NCBI GenBank assembly: GCA_900547165.1
Contig: URFZ01000010.1
Location: 11,633 to 75,632, forward strand
Direction of reading: 5' to 3'
DNA: 64,000 nt
From: an uncultured Eubacteriales bacterium
GTDB taxonomy: Bacteria > Bacillota > Clostridia > Oscillospirales > UBA644
In this document: piece after piece, positions 8,621-17,125 of the stretch
Layout: each line of letters begins with the position of its first letter
How positions within the stretch are numbered: the stretch's first letter is position 1
The notes under the pieces: model-generated
The model's input: only the letters and a program-made list of their open reading frames with translations
Databases searched by the model: none
Told to the model about the DNA's origin: nothing
Translations under genes and position numbers: made by a program

Positions 8621-10555
8621 ATGGCTGAAAAGAAACCGTACTATATAACAACGGCTATCGCCTACGCTTCGGGCAAACCGCATATAGGAAACACTTACGA
8701 AATAATCCTGACCGACGCCATTGCGCGCTACAAAAGACTTGCGGGATTTGACGTTTTCTTCTGCACGGGAACGGACGAACACGGGCAGAAAATAGAAAAC
8801 AAGGCGCACGAGGCGGGACTTTCTCCGAAAGCGTTCGTGGACGGCGTTGCGGAGCAGATAAAGGGAATATGGGATCTTGTCGGAACAAGTTACGATTACT
8901 TTATCAGAACGACCGACGACTATCACGAAAAAGCCGTTCAGAATATCTTCAAAAAATTCTACGAGCAGGGCGACATATACAAATCGGAATACGAGGGCTG
9001 GTACTGCGAGCCGTGCGAATCGTTTTTCACGGAAACACAGATAGTGGACGGCAAGTGTCCCGACTGCGGCAGACCTGTCAAAAAGATGAAAGAAGAAGCG
9101 TACTTCTTCAAGATGTCCAAATACGCGGACAGGCTTATGAAGTACATCGAAGACCACCCCGACTTCATCAGCCCCGAACTCCGTAAAAAGGAAATGATAA
9201 ACAACTTCCTCAAACCGGGGCTTCAGGATCTCTGCGTTTCGAGAACGTCTTTCAAATGGGGCATTCCCGTTCCGTTTGACGAAAAGCACGTTATTTACGT
9301 TTGGCTTGACGCGCTGACGAACTATATCACGGCGCTGGGCTACGATGTTGACAGGCAGGGCGAGAATTTCGGCAAATACTGGCCCGCGGACCTGCACGTC
9401 ATCGGCAAGGATATTCTCCGATTCCATACTATCTATTGGCCCATCTTCCTTATGGCGCTCGACCTGCCGCTCCCGAAAAAAGTGTTCGGACACCCGTGGC
9501 TCCTGTTCGGGGAGGACAAGATGTCAAAATCAAAGGGCAACGTCATTTATGCGGACGACCTCGTTCATGCGTTCGGCGTTGACGCGGTAAGACACTATGT
9601 TCTTTCCGAGACCCCGTTTGCGGCGGACGGCTCCATAACCTACGAAACGGTTATCGAGAGATATAATTCGGATTTGGCAAACAACCTCGGCAACCTTGTC
9701 AGCCGCACGCTGGCAATGACCAAAAAGTATTTCGGCGGCATGGTTCCCGCTCCCGCGCAGGGCACGGAATTTGACGCGTCGCTTATCGAAACGGTAAAAC
9801 AGACCGTTGAGACCTACAAGACAAAAATGGACGACCTGCACATCGCGGATGCGGAAAACGCGGTATTTGCGATGCTGCGGAGAGCAAACAAATACATTGA
9901 CGAGACCGCGCCGTGGATATTGGCGAAGGACGAAGATAAAAAAGAAGTTCTCGGAACCGTGCTTTACAACCTGCTTGAAACCATACGCGTGGGCGCGGTG
10001 CTTCTCACACCGTTTATGCCCTCGACTGCGGCTTCGATATTCAAACAGTTGAACACGGAGGCGGGAGACCTTTCGACGGTCGAAAACTTCGGTGTTTATG
10101 CGGCGGGAACGTTTCTCGGCGAAAGCGAGATGCTTTTCGGAAGGATCGACGCGGAGAAGAAGATAGAAGAATTGAAAGCGGAACACGAAGCGGCGGTAAA
10201 AGCAGCGCAGAAGCCCGAAAGACCGGAAGGCGTCGCGGAAATAGGCATAGACGACTTTATGGGCGTCGAACTCCGAACCGCGCAAATAATCGCCTGCGAG
10301 CCCGTGCCGAAAGCGAAAAAGCTGCTCAAATTGCGGATAGACCTCGGCTACGAGCAAAGACAGGTCGTTTCGGGCATAGCAAAATGGTATAAGCCCGAAG
10401 ACCTTGTAGGCAAAAAGATAATCGTTGTTGCGAACCTTAAACCGGCAAAACTCTGCGGCGTGGAATCGCAGGGCATGATACTTGCGTCGGGCGAAGAGAC
10501 CGTCCGCGTCGTATTCCTTGCGGAAGACACCCCGCTCGGCGAGCGCGTAAGATAA
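8621..10555 (+). CDS. metG: Methionyl-tRNA synthetase
   Basis: A 644-residue class I aminoacyl-tRNA synthetase that charges tRNA-Met. It has the HIGH-type motif HIGN at residues 21-24, a single zinc knuckle in the connective domain (CEPC at about 128 and CPDC at about 144), the KMSKS loop (EDKMSKSKGN, about 300), a helical anticodon-binding domain, and a C-terminal OB-fold tRNA-binding domain (about 540-644, DFMGVELRTAQIIACEPV). This is the full-length bacterial form with the dimerising appendage. Upstream is AAGGAG. The gene is 10 bases ahead of thiI. Confidence 0.97.
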   Translation: MAEKKPYYITTAIAYASGKPHIGNTYEIILTDAIARYKRLAGFDVFFCTGTDEHGQKIENKAHEAGLSPKAFVDGVAEQIKGIWDLVGTSYDYFIRTTDDYHEKAVQNIFKKFYEQGDIYKSEYEGWYCEPCESFFTETQIVDGKCPDCGRPVKKMKEEAYFFKMSKYADRLMKYIEDHPDFISPELRKKEMINNFLKPGLQDLCVSRTSFKWGIPVPFDEKHVIYVWLDALTNYITALGYDVDRQGENFGKYWPADLHVIGKDILRFHTIYWPIFLMALDLPLPKKVFGHPWLLFGEDKMSKSKGNVIYADDLVHAFGVDAVRHYVLSETPFAADGSITYETVIERYNSDLANNLGNLVSRTLAMTKKYFGGMVPAPAQGTEFDASLIETVKQTVETYKTKMDDLHIADAENAVFAMLRRANKYIDETAPWILAKDEDKKEVLGTVLYNLLETIRVGAVLLTPFMPSTAASIFKQLNTEAGDLSTVENFGVYAAGTFLGESEMLFGRIDAEKKIEELKAEHEAAVKAAQKPERPEGVAEIGIDDFMGVELRTAQIIACEPVPKAKKLLKLRIDLGYEQRQVVSGIAKWYKPEDLVGKKIIVVANLKPAKLCGVESQGMILASGEETVRVVFLAEDTPLGERVR

Positions 10556-10565
10556 AGGAAGACAA

Positions 10566-11732
10566 ATGAAAGAAATTATTCTTCTCAAACAGGGCGAAAT
10601 GGTGCTTAAAGGCGCCAACAGATACAAATTCGAAGACCTGCTTCTCCGCAATGTCCGCAATGCGGTCGAAACATTGGGCAAAGCGCATATTTTTGCAAAG
10701 CAATCGACCGTATTCGTCGATTTTGAAGATGAAAACGTCGATATGGACGAAGCGGAAGACAGACTTTGCCGCGTTTTCGGCGCAGTCAGCGTCACGCGCG
10801 CGGCGGTCTGCGACTACGACTTTGACACAATGCTTTCGCAGGCGGCGGAATATCTGCGTCCCGCACTGATGTTTGCAAAGTCTTTCAAAGTCGTGGCGAA
10901 AAGAGCGGACAAATCGTATCCGAAAAAATCGCCCGAAATAGGCGCGGAGCTCGGCGGCAAGCTGCTTTCGGTTTTTCCTCATCTGGAAGTAAAAATGAAA
11001 GAGCCGGAAGTTACGGTTTACGCGGAGGTTCGTGAGCATCATATTTTCGTTCACACCGACGCAAAGCGGGGTGCGGGAGGGCTTCCGTGCGGCATAGGCG
11101 GACATGGGCTTCTCATGCTCTCGGGCGGGCTTGACAGCCCCGTTGCGGGATATATGATGGCGCGGCGCGGAATGAAGATAAGCGCGGTGCATTTCGAAAG
11201 CCCTCCGTACACATCGGAAAGAGCGCGCCAAAAAGTGGAAAAACTTGCGCGTCTTGTCAGCCGTTACAGCGGCAAAATGACGGTTTTCGTGGTTCAGTTC
11301 ACGGATATTCAGGAGCACATTCGCAGAGAGTGCAAGGAAGATCTGTTCACGCTGATAATGCGTCGTTTCATGCTCCGCATTGCCTGCGACATCGCAAAAA
11401 AGGCGAAAGCGGGCGCAATCATAACCGGCGAAAGCCTGGGACAGGTCGCAAGCCAGACGCTTCAGGCGATAACCGTTACGGAAGCGGCGGCGGATATGCC
11501 CGTATTCCGTCCGTGTATCGGCATGGATAAGCAGGACATAGTTGACATAGCGTTCAAAATTGGCACTTACGAAACCTCGATTGAGCCTTACGAGGACTGC
11601 TGCACGGTCTTCACGCCGCGTCACCCGCAAACAAAACCGACGCTCGCGGAAGTTCTTGAAGAAGAGAAAAAACTCGATATCGAAAAGTTGCTTTCCGAAG
11701 TCACCTATGACAGAACGGAGTTCGTTTACTGA
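10566..11732 (+). CDS. thiI: tRNA 4-thiouridine sulfurtransferase ThiI
   Basis: A 388-residue enzyme that adenylates U8 of tRNA and inserts sulfur delivered by a cysteine desulfurase. It has an N-terminal ferredoxin-like and THUMP region (residues 1-165), then the PP-loop ATPase motif SGGLDSPVAGYMMARRG (about 180-196) and the family motif EDCCTVFTPRHP near the C-terminus. It ends without the rhodanese domain present in E. coli ThiI, like the Bacillus form, in which the desulfurase hands persulfide directly to the enzyme. That fits the desulfurase gene in the same run. Its stop overlaps the start of the next gene (TGATG). Confidence 0.95.
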   Translation: MKEIILLKQGEMVLKGANRYKFEDLLLRNVRNAVETLGKAHIFAKQSTVFVDFEDENVDMDEAEDRLCRVFGAVSVTRAAVCDYDFDTMLSQAAEYLRPALMFAKSFKVVAKRADKSYPKKSPEIGAELGGKLLSVFPHLEVKMKEPEVTVYAEVREHHIFVHTDAKRGAGGLPCGIGGHGLLMLSGGLDSPVAGYMMARRGMKISAVHFESPPYTSERARQKVEKLARLVSRYSGKMTVFVVQFTDIQEHIRRECKEDLFTLIMRRFMLRIACDIAKKAKAGAIITGESLGQVASQTLQAITVTEAAADMPVFRPCIGMDKQDIVDIAFKIGTYETSIEPYEDCCTVFTPRHPQTKPTLAEVLEEEKKLDIEKLLSEVTYDRTEFVY

Positions 11733-12196
11733 TGGAAAACATACCGAGCCTTTCGGAATGTTTTGAAATTCTGAAAGAGAAAAAACTGCATATCGCGTTT
11801 GCGGAATCCTGCACGGGCGGACTTTGCGCGAAAGCGTTGACCGACCTTGCCGGAGCGTCCGAAGTGATTGAAGCGTCCGTGGTGTCATACTCAAACAGAA
11901 TCAAGATCGAGAAACTCGGCGTAAAAGCGGAAACGATAGAAAAACATACGGAAGTCAGCGCGGAATGTGCGCTTGAAATGGCGCGCGGTGCAAAAAAATT
12001 CGCGGCGGCGGAAGTCGGCGCGGCATTGACGGGATATGCGGGACCGAGCGGAAAAGACGTAGGACTTGTTTTTGTCGCCGTCAGTTCCCCGTTCGGCGAA
12101 GAAGTCGAAGAATTGCGGCTGCACGGGTCGAGGGAAGAAATAAGGCTTGCGGCGGCGAACCGTTGTTTTGACCTCGTTCTGCGGATATTGAAATAA
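11732..12196 (+). CDS. pncC: CinA C-terminal domain protein, nicotinamide-nucleotide amidohydrolase
   Basis: A 154-residue single-domain PncC-type amidase that deamidates NMN to NaMN in NAD recycling. Family marks are AFAESCTGGLCAKALTDLAGASEV (residues 18 on), the VVSYSNRIKIEKLGV segment and ALTGYAGPSGKDVGLVFVAV. It lacks the N-terminal pyrophosphatase (molybdopterin-binding-like) half of full CinA. It starts on the last base of the thiI stop codon, so the two are translationally coupled. There is no evident functional link to tRNA thiolation. The symbol is assigned by domain only. Confidence 0.87.
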   Translation: MENIPSLSECFEILKEKKLHIAFAESCTGGLCAKALTDLAGASEVIEASVVSYSNRIKIEKLGVKAETIEKHTEVSAECALEMARGAKKFAAAEVGAALTGYAGPSGKDVGLVFVAVSSPFGEEVEELRLHGSREEIRLAAANRCFDLVLRILK

Positions 12197-12228
12197 AAAA
12201 ACGGCATAATATCACCGAGGTGACAACT

Positions 12229-12396
12229 ATGCCGAAAAAGAAAAACAAACGCCTTACGGCGGAAAACAAGACCGAAGAGGTAATAGAAGCGTTCAGACAG
12301 ACGTCCCAACGCGAAAACAGCACGGACGTTCTCGGAAGCTGGACGGGCAACCCCAAAGACGGAGGACAACCCGCGCAGGACGCCGACGACCTGTAA
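12229..12396 (+). CDS. Small conserved-looking basic/acidic protein (55 aa)
   Basis: A short gene with a Shine-Dalgarno GAGGTGA six bases ahead of ATG 12229. The product starts with a lysine-rich patch (MPKKKNKR), then a short helix (ENKTEEVIEAFRQ), and ends in a Gly-Pro-Asp-rich tail (LGSWTGNPKDGGQP, then QDADDL). From memory, similar small proteins with a GSxTG-P-DG-QDADDL ending occur in Clostridia, with no known function; I could not check this. It has no signal peptide or membrane segment. It lies 32 bases after pncC and 33 bases before a membrane-protein gene, in the same operon. Confidence 0.65.
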   Translation: MPKKKNKRLTAENKTEEVIEAFRQTSQRENSTDVLGSWTGNPKDGGQPAQDADDL

Positions 12397-12429
12397 AAAT
12401 TTCCGTGCCGAAAACGGAGGAAGCATAAA

Positions 12430-12789
12430 ATGACAAAAATCAAAAACGGCAGACTTCTGCTGACCGTGCCCGCGATTATCGGAATGGCGGTATGCATTGC
12501 GGTATGCATCTTGCTGTCTTGCCTGACGCTCGCGGGACAGTCCCCTGCCCGACGCTTTATATTTGCGGCGGTGTTCATACTGGTAGTGCTCAGCACGTTT
12601 TCCTCGCTTTACACGGGAGACTTTAAGCGTCTGACAAAAACGGGCGCGACGGACGGAGGAAAGCCCGTGCGCGCGGTCTGCGGACTTTGCGAAAAGCAAT
12701 ACGGATTTATATCGGGATTTGTAATGACTTTTATCACGGCATTCCCGATAATGATTTTGTCGATATACTACTCTGTTTCGGATAAGTGA
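12430..12789 (+). CDS. Small three-helix membrane protein, unknown function
   Basis: A 119-residue integral membrane protein with three predicted helices: residues about 9-32, 42-60 and 92-113. A short loop between helices 2 and 3 carries CGLCEKQYG, a CxxC pair probably on one membrane face. I do not recognise the family. The ATG has GGAGG at 12416-12420. It is the last gene of the run that starts at pcrA, closed by a terminator at 12804. Confidence 0.7.
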   Translation: MTKIKNGRLLLTVPAIIGMAVCIAVCILLSCLTLAGQSPARRFIFAAVFILVVLSTFSSLYTGDFKRLTKTGATDGGKPVRAVCGLCEKQYGFISGFVMTFITAFPIMILSIYYSVSDK

Positions 12790-12803
12790 AAACAGAAAAA
12801 TAT

Positions 12804-12837
12804 CGCCGCGAAGCGTTTTCCGTTTCGCGGCGTTTTT
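12804..12837. terminator. Bidirectional intrinsic terminator between convergent genes
   Basis: The stem CGCCGCGAAGCG (12804-12815) pairs with 12821-12832, with one wobble, and is followed by TTTTT. An A-run on the left gives U-residues for the minus strand, so it can end both the pcrA run and the ltaS-like operon. Confidence 0.85.
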
Positions 12838-12852
12838 CATATCCGAAAATAT

Positions 12853-15126
12853 TCAGTTTATCTGAATTATCTTTTTGGTACTTGCGGGTTTTCGGCGCAG
12901 GCAGAAGAAGTCGAGGTATACGTTCTTTTTATCGTAAACGTGATTGTAAATCATCATTTCGTAGGGACGGAGCGCGGTATATATTTCATCGGATTTGTTT
13001 CCGACAGCGTAATATTCGCCGTTCTTGTCCCTTATTCCGAATGCCGTTATTATCGGGAACGTCTTGCGCATTTCGAAAAGGAAGTTCTGATATGCGCTTG
13101 TAGGAATACCCGCAGACTTGAACAGAATGGAAGAAAGGTAATTGACGCTCGTGTGCAGGTTGTGTTTGTCCTCATTTTCTCCGAGCCACGACGTGTCAAG
13201 TTCGTAATTCGACCAGATAAAGAACTTGGTTATATACTTGCTCTGCATTTCTTCCGCAGAGAGGTCGGAAGACGATTTGCCTCGGATAATGTCATAAAAC
13301 TCATCTTCTATCGTGCCCTGATGGTCGCCGTAAAAGAGAATTACCGTCGGTTCATCTACATTACTGAAATACTCTATAAGTTTCTGCACGGCCTTGTCCG
13401 ACTCGTGCATAAGCGAAAGATACTGTTCCGCTTTCGGGTATTTTCCGGGATAGTCGGTCAGCGTTATCTGCTGATCGAAATTGTCGAACTGTGCGCCGTA
13501 ACCGCCGTGGTTCTGCATGGTTACGTTGAAGATAAAGAACGGTTCGTCCTCATCTTTTTGCTCATAAAGTTCTATGAGTTTTTCGTAATCGCTTTCGTCC
13601 GAGATATAGTTGCGCAGATATTTGGTATCTTCATTCTTGAAAAGTTCGTCGTAATGCTGTTCGTCAAACCTCATCGCGGAATAGACATTGGGTCTGTTCC
13701 AACCGGAAGAAAGATACGGGTGCAGAGACACCGTTTTGTACCCGAGAGCATTGAACGATTCGACCAATCCCGAAATGTAAGTTGAGTTCTTGAAGTTAAG
13801 TTGATACGGAATCGCGCCCTGCGCGTAAATATACATACTGTCGCCGAGCAGGAACTCATATTCGGAGTCTGCTGTGCCGCCGCCGAACACCGAAACATAC
13901 GAATAACCCGTTATCGTATTTTCCAACTGCGAAAGGCTGTCTATAAACGGCATGACCTCTTTGTTTGTATCAAAACTGCCGACCACTCGCATATCCGAAA
14001 ACGTTTCATTCATTATAACGATAACGTTCGGGCGCTTTGTTTCTTCAAGAGACTTTTCCGTAACGGAATTTTCTCCGTTTTGTTCCCCGTTTTCGCTGTC
14101 CTTGTCGGTCGGTGCGGGAACGTCGTTTTCCGTCGGGTTTTCGGGGTCTTGGCTTTCATCGGGAACAAGATCGGTCTCGAATTTCGGAACGTCTTTTTCC
14201 TCGGTCTGCAACGTGCCGTCGTCGTATATCACGTTCGTATTGTAATCGACGTAATAATCCCCTATCTTTTCGGGGCTGTATCCCTCCGCCTCGGACATTG
14301 AAGAATATTTCAAGTCCATAAGGAAGTTCAGCGGGAAGCCGTTTTTCTTATGCGTCCAGAAATACGGTTCAACGCCCGCCATTTTCAGAATGGAGTCGCT
14401 CGGAACGATAAAGAAAACGGCAACTATCGCAATAACGCCTATCGCACGGAAACGGAAACGGACTTTCATGTTCTGCTTGCCGAATTCGTGAAGCATATAT
14501 ATGACGTGCATGGACAGGAATATCATAAAGAACCAAATTATCAGGAATTTGGCGGAGAATGTAAACGCGTATTCATCGGCAACGTTCATCGCCGTGCCTA
14601 TCGAAAACAGGTCGGAAAGGAAAAGCGGTCTGCCGCGAACGTCGTTCAAAAAATAGTTGACGCTGGCAAGAATCGCCCAAAAAAGACCGGGAATGATAAG
14701 CGTGAGCAATGCCGAGTTCGAAATAAAGAACACGGCATAATAAAGCGACGCATAAAGAAGCAGGTTAAGGAAGAACTTCGGGGAATCGATAAACGATACC
14801 GAGTCATTGGAAATAAGTTCGCAGCAGACGGTCATATTGAATACCACGAACAGCAGCAGAAACGTCAGCTGCACGCCGCCGCTGTGAAGTCCGCGCCAAC
14901 GATAATACGTTATATATGCAAGCAAAAGCAGGTTGACGCTTATAAACGCCCCCGAAACATCGGAGCCGAAGCACTTTTCAAAATAGAGACCGACGCAGAG
15001 AACGACGAACGCAAAAACGGCGTTGACCGCGACAAATCGGGATCTTTTGTTGTTGACAAGGCGTGTCAGTTCCGCGCGCAATCTGTAAAAAGCGTTTGCG
15101 AAAACCGCGCCGATACCGTGTTTCAT
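12853..15126 (-). CDS. LtaS-like sulfatase-fold phosphoglycerol transferase
   Basis: A 757-residue membrane enzyme of the alkaline phosphatase/sulfatase superfamily, most like lipoteichoic acid synthases. The start is M at 15126, with AAAGGAGG six bases upstream. The N-terminal half has five to six membrane helices (to about residue 245). An acidic, proline-rich linker (about 310-360) follows. The outer catalytic domain has the metal ligand Glu in VIMNETFSD (about E374), the nucleophile Thr in GGGTADSEYEF (about T418), SLHPYLSSGWNR, and FYGDHQG near the end (Asp-His ligands). The substrate is probably phosphatidylglycerol, giving glycerol-phosphate polymers or decorations on glycans. The YfhO-like gene is 16 bases upstream in the same operon. 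Confidence 0.87.
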   Translation of the reverse strand: MKHGIGAVFANAFYRLRAELTRLVNNKRSRFVAVNAVFAFVVLCVGLYFEKCFGSDVSGAFISVNLLLLAYITYYRWRGLHSGGVQLTFLLLFVVFNMTVCCELISNDSVSFIDSPKFFLNLLLYASLYYAVFFISNSALLTLIIPGLFWAILASVNYFLNDVRGRPLFLSDLFSIGTAMNVADEYAFTFSAKFLIIWFFMIFLSMHVIYMLHEFGKQNMKVRFRFRAIGVIAIVAVFFIVPSDSILKMAGVEPYFWTHKKNGFPLNFLMDLKYSSMSEAEGYSPEKIGDYYVDYNTNVIYDDGTLQTEEKDVPKFETDLVPDESQDPENPTENDVPAPTDKDSENGEQNGENSVTEKSLEETKRPNVIVIMNETFSDMRVVGSFDTNKEVMPFIDSLSQLENTITGYSYVSVFGGGTADSEYEFLLGDSMYIYAQGAIPYQLNFKNSTYISGLVESFNALGYKTVSLHPYLSSGWNRPNVYSAMRFDEQHYDELFKNEDTKYLRNYISDESDYEKLIELYEQKDEDEPFFIFNVTMQNHGGYGAQFDNFDQQITLTDYPGKYPKAEQYLSLMHESDKAVQKLIEYFSNVDEPTVILFYGDHQGTIEDEFYDIIRGKSSSDLSAEEMQSKYITKFFIWSNYELDTSWLGENEDKHNLHTSVNYLSSILFKSAGIPTSAYQNFLFEMRKTFPIITAFGIRDKNGEYYAVGNKSDEIYTALRPYEMMIYNHVYDKKNVYLDFFCLRRKPASTKKIIQIN

Positions 15127-15142
15127 CGTTTTTCCTCCTTTG

Positions 15143-16861
15143 TCAGACAGTTTGTTCGTCCGCCACGCCGCGTTGTTTTTTACGGCTGTAATAGATGCCG
15201 AAAACGCCTGCGCAGGCAACCAGCGAACCCACGGTTATACCGAGTGAAAGGTTTTGCAAAGACGTGGGTCTGTACCATACGCGGACAGTTCCCTTGCCCA
15301 CTTTGGAAAGGTATACGCGGCAAACTTTGTTTTCACCCTCGCCGTCCAACTTAACAGGGGTAAGGTTGCCGTCCTCATCAAGCAGTTCGGCGGTATATCC
15401 GTAATAATAAAGAAGCGGCAGGTCGGCGTATTTTTCGGAGCCTTCAACGTCAAACTCTATGCTTGTGCCGTCACGCGCGGTTATGTACCGCTCGGAGCCG
15501 TCGTCAAAGAACACCGAATTGCCTTTATAAAGTTCGTTATGCTTCGTGTTGGCGGGGATAAGGGACGTCGAACTTATAGAATACGTTCTGTTCGGGTCGT
15601 TTTTGTAATAACCGTTGCTGAAAGAAATATACGAAACGTTGCGGGCGTCCGCTTCCGCGAGTCCGACAAGAATGGAGACCGCTATAAGCGAATACAGCGC
15701 AACGGAGCGCAACAGTTTGCCTTTAAGACCGATGTGCATGACTATCGCAATCGCTATCGCGAAGAATATGACGGCAAAAATATAAAATCTTGCCGGATAG
15801 CCGATGAATTTGAGTATCCACCAGAATTTTATCGGGAAAAGCGACGACGAAAGGAACAGACAAAAACAGCCGAGGAAAAGCAGCCTGTCCGCAAGCGGGA
15901 GAATCTTTGCCGTATCGTCTTTTTTGCGGACAAAGAAACGGAGCAGCGTCAGCAGAATCAAAACCGCACCGAAAGAGGCGGACATCACCGTGCCGTCCGA
16001 AACGGCTTGTGTGTTCGCGATAAGGCGGTTTATGCCTACACTCGAATTTTCCCAGTTGATATCGACTTTTTCGGTGAAGTCGATATATTGGAGTTGTTCA
16101 AGATACGGCAGCCAGAAAGAGCAGGTCAAAGCCGCTATCAGAACAAACGAAAGCAGCAGCACAAGCAAAAATTTCGGTTTCTTTCTGAAAACGGGAGCGT
16201 AAACGCAGAACAGCGCAACGCTCAGAATAAACATCATAGCGAACAGACGCACGCTTGAACAGCAAAGCCCGAGCATACCGAAAAAGTATATCCACGGTTT
16301 TTTGTATTCGCGATAAAAAATATCGTAAAGACCGAGAACCGCAACGGGAACGAAGATAAACGAAAGATAATCTTCATAAGATGCGCGGTAGAAAAGCGTA
16401 TTCGCGTAATACTGCGAAAGAACTACTGTTGCCGCGGCGATAAGACCGCCGTAACGGCTTTTTGTTATATCTTTGCCAGCCTTGTACGTTGCGCACCAAC
16501 AGAGCGTGACGCAAAGGCAGATAAAGAGATTGTATGCGTCGGTAAGTCCGAGACCGAGGCGGCGCAGAAAGGCGGGAATCCACAAAAACAGGTCGGGAGA
16601 CGTCAACGACGCGCCGTAACCGTAATTGTCAAAGAACAGCGGGTTTACGCGAACGGGAAAATAACCGTTCGACCACCCCTCGCAGATGCTTTCTATTCGG
16701 AGCAGAGAATATCGCATTTCCGTTCCGTTTGAAACGACCTGTCCGCCGAGAGTGGGATAAACCGTAAAAAGCACGGTGACCGCAGCAATGATAAAAACAA
16801 ACCATCTGCTGCGGTTTCTGAATTTTCTTCTTTTTATAAGTCGAGATTCTGTTTCCGGCAT
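15143..16861 (-). CDS. YfhO-like multi-spanning membrane protein (GT-C-type glycosyltransferase candidate)
   Basis: A 572-residue protein with about 12 membrane helices: one near the N-terminus, an outer loop with EMRYSLLRIESICEGWSNGYFPVRVNP, many helices to about residue 430, a soluble outer domain rich in beta strands (430-540) and a last helix followed by RKKQR. This matches the YfhO/GT-C-like layout; in Bacillus and Listeria such proteins add sugars to teichoic acids from lipid carriers. Assignment to the family is by topology and general resemblance only. I chose ATG 16861 (GGAGA upstream); earlier in-frame starts lack ribosome sites. It is the first gene of the operon with the LtaS-like protein, which supports cell-wall glycopolymer modification. 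Confidence 0.7.
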   Translation of the reverse strand: MPETESRLIKRRKFRNRSRWFVFIIAAVTVLFTVYPTLGGQVVSNGTEMRYSLLRIESICEGWSNGYFPVRVNPLFFDNYGYGASLTSPDLFLWIPAFLRRLGLGLTDAYNLFICLCVTLCWCATYKAGKDITKSRYGGLIAAATVVLSQYYANTLFYRASYEDYLSFIFVPVAVLGLYDIFYREYKKPWIYFFGMLGLCCSSVRLFAMMFILSVALFCVYAPVFRKKPKFLLVLLLSFVLIAALTCSFWLPYLEQLQYIDFTEKVDINWENSSVGINRLIANTQAVSDGTVMSASFGAVLILLTLLRFFVRKKDDTAKILPLADRLLFLGCFCLFLSSSLFPIKFWWILKFIGYPARFYIFAVIFFAIAIAIVMHIGLKGKLLRSVALYSLIAVSILVGLAEADARNVSYISFSNGYYKNDPNRTYSISSTSLIPANTKHNELYKGNSVFFDDGSERYITARDGTSIEFDVEGSEKYADLPLLYYYGYTAELLDEDGNLTPVKLDGEGENKVCRVYLSKVGKGTVRVWYRPTSLQNLSLGITVGSLVACAGVFGIYYSRKKQRGVADEQTV

Positions 16862-16995
16862 ATAAATATTTCTCCGAGCGGCGCTCAAAAAAGAGAGCCA
16901 AACAAATTCCGTGCTTTTCATCACGGATAAAGAAAAAAGCAAAAATTCCGAAAAATGCGGGAATATCGCTTCTGAATATGTGTTTCGTTTTTGAC

Positions 16996-17024
16996 ATTAT
17001 ACCACTATTTTCTCCAAAAATCAA
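16996..17024 (-). promoter_or_regulatory. SigA-type promoter for the yfhO-ltaS-like operon
   Basis: On the minus strand, TTGATT (17019-17024), a 17-bp spacer and TATAAT (16996-17001). Confidence 0.75.
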
Positions 17025-17064
17025 GCCCGAAGCACGGAACACATATTATTTTAAGAATTTACGG

Positions 17065-17093
17065 TTGCAAATTCAATGTAAATATGGTAAAAT
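17065..17093 (+). promoter_or_regulatory. SigA-type promoter, divergent from the previous
   Basis: TTGCAA (17065-17070), a 17-bp spacer and TAAAAT (17088-17093), upstream of the gene at 17126. Confidence 0.65.
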
Positions 17094-17125
17094 AATGTAA
17101 ATGCTTTTATTTAGGAAAGGAAATC

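Noticed and set aside
7743..8651. Long minus-strand frames opposite the desulfurase, CxxC and metG genes
   Set aside because: Codon bias of this genome leaves long open antisense frames throughout; these lack ribosome sites and familiar domains.
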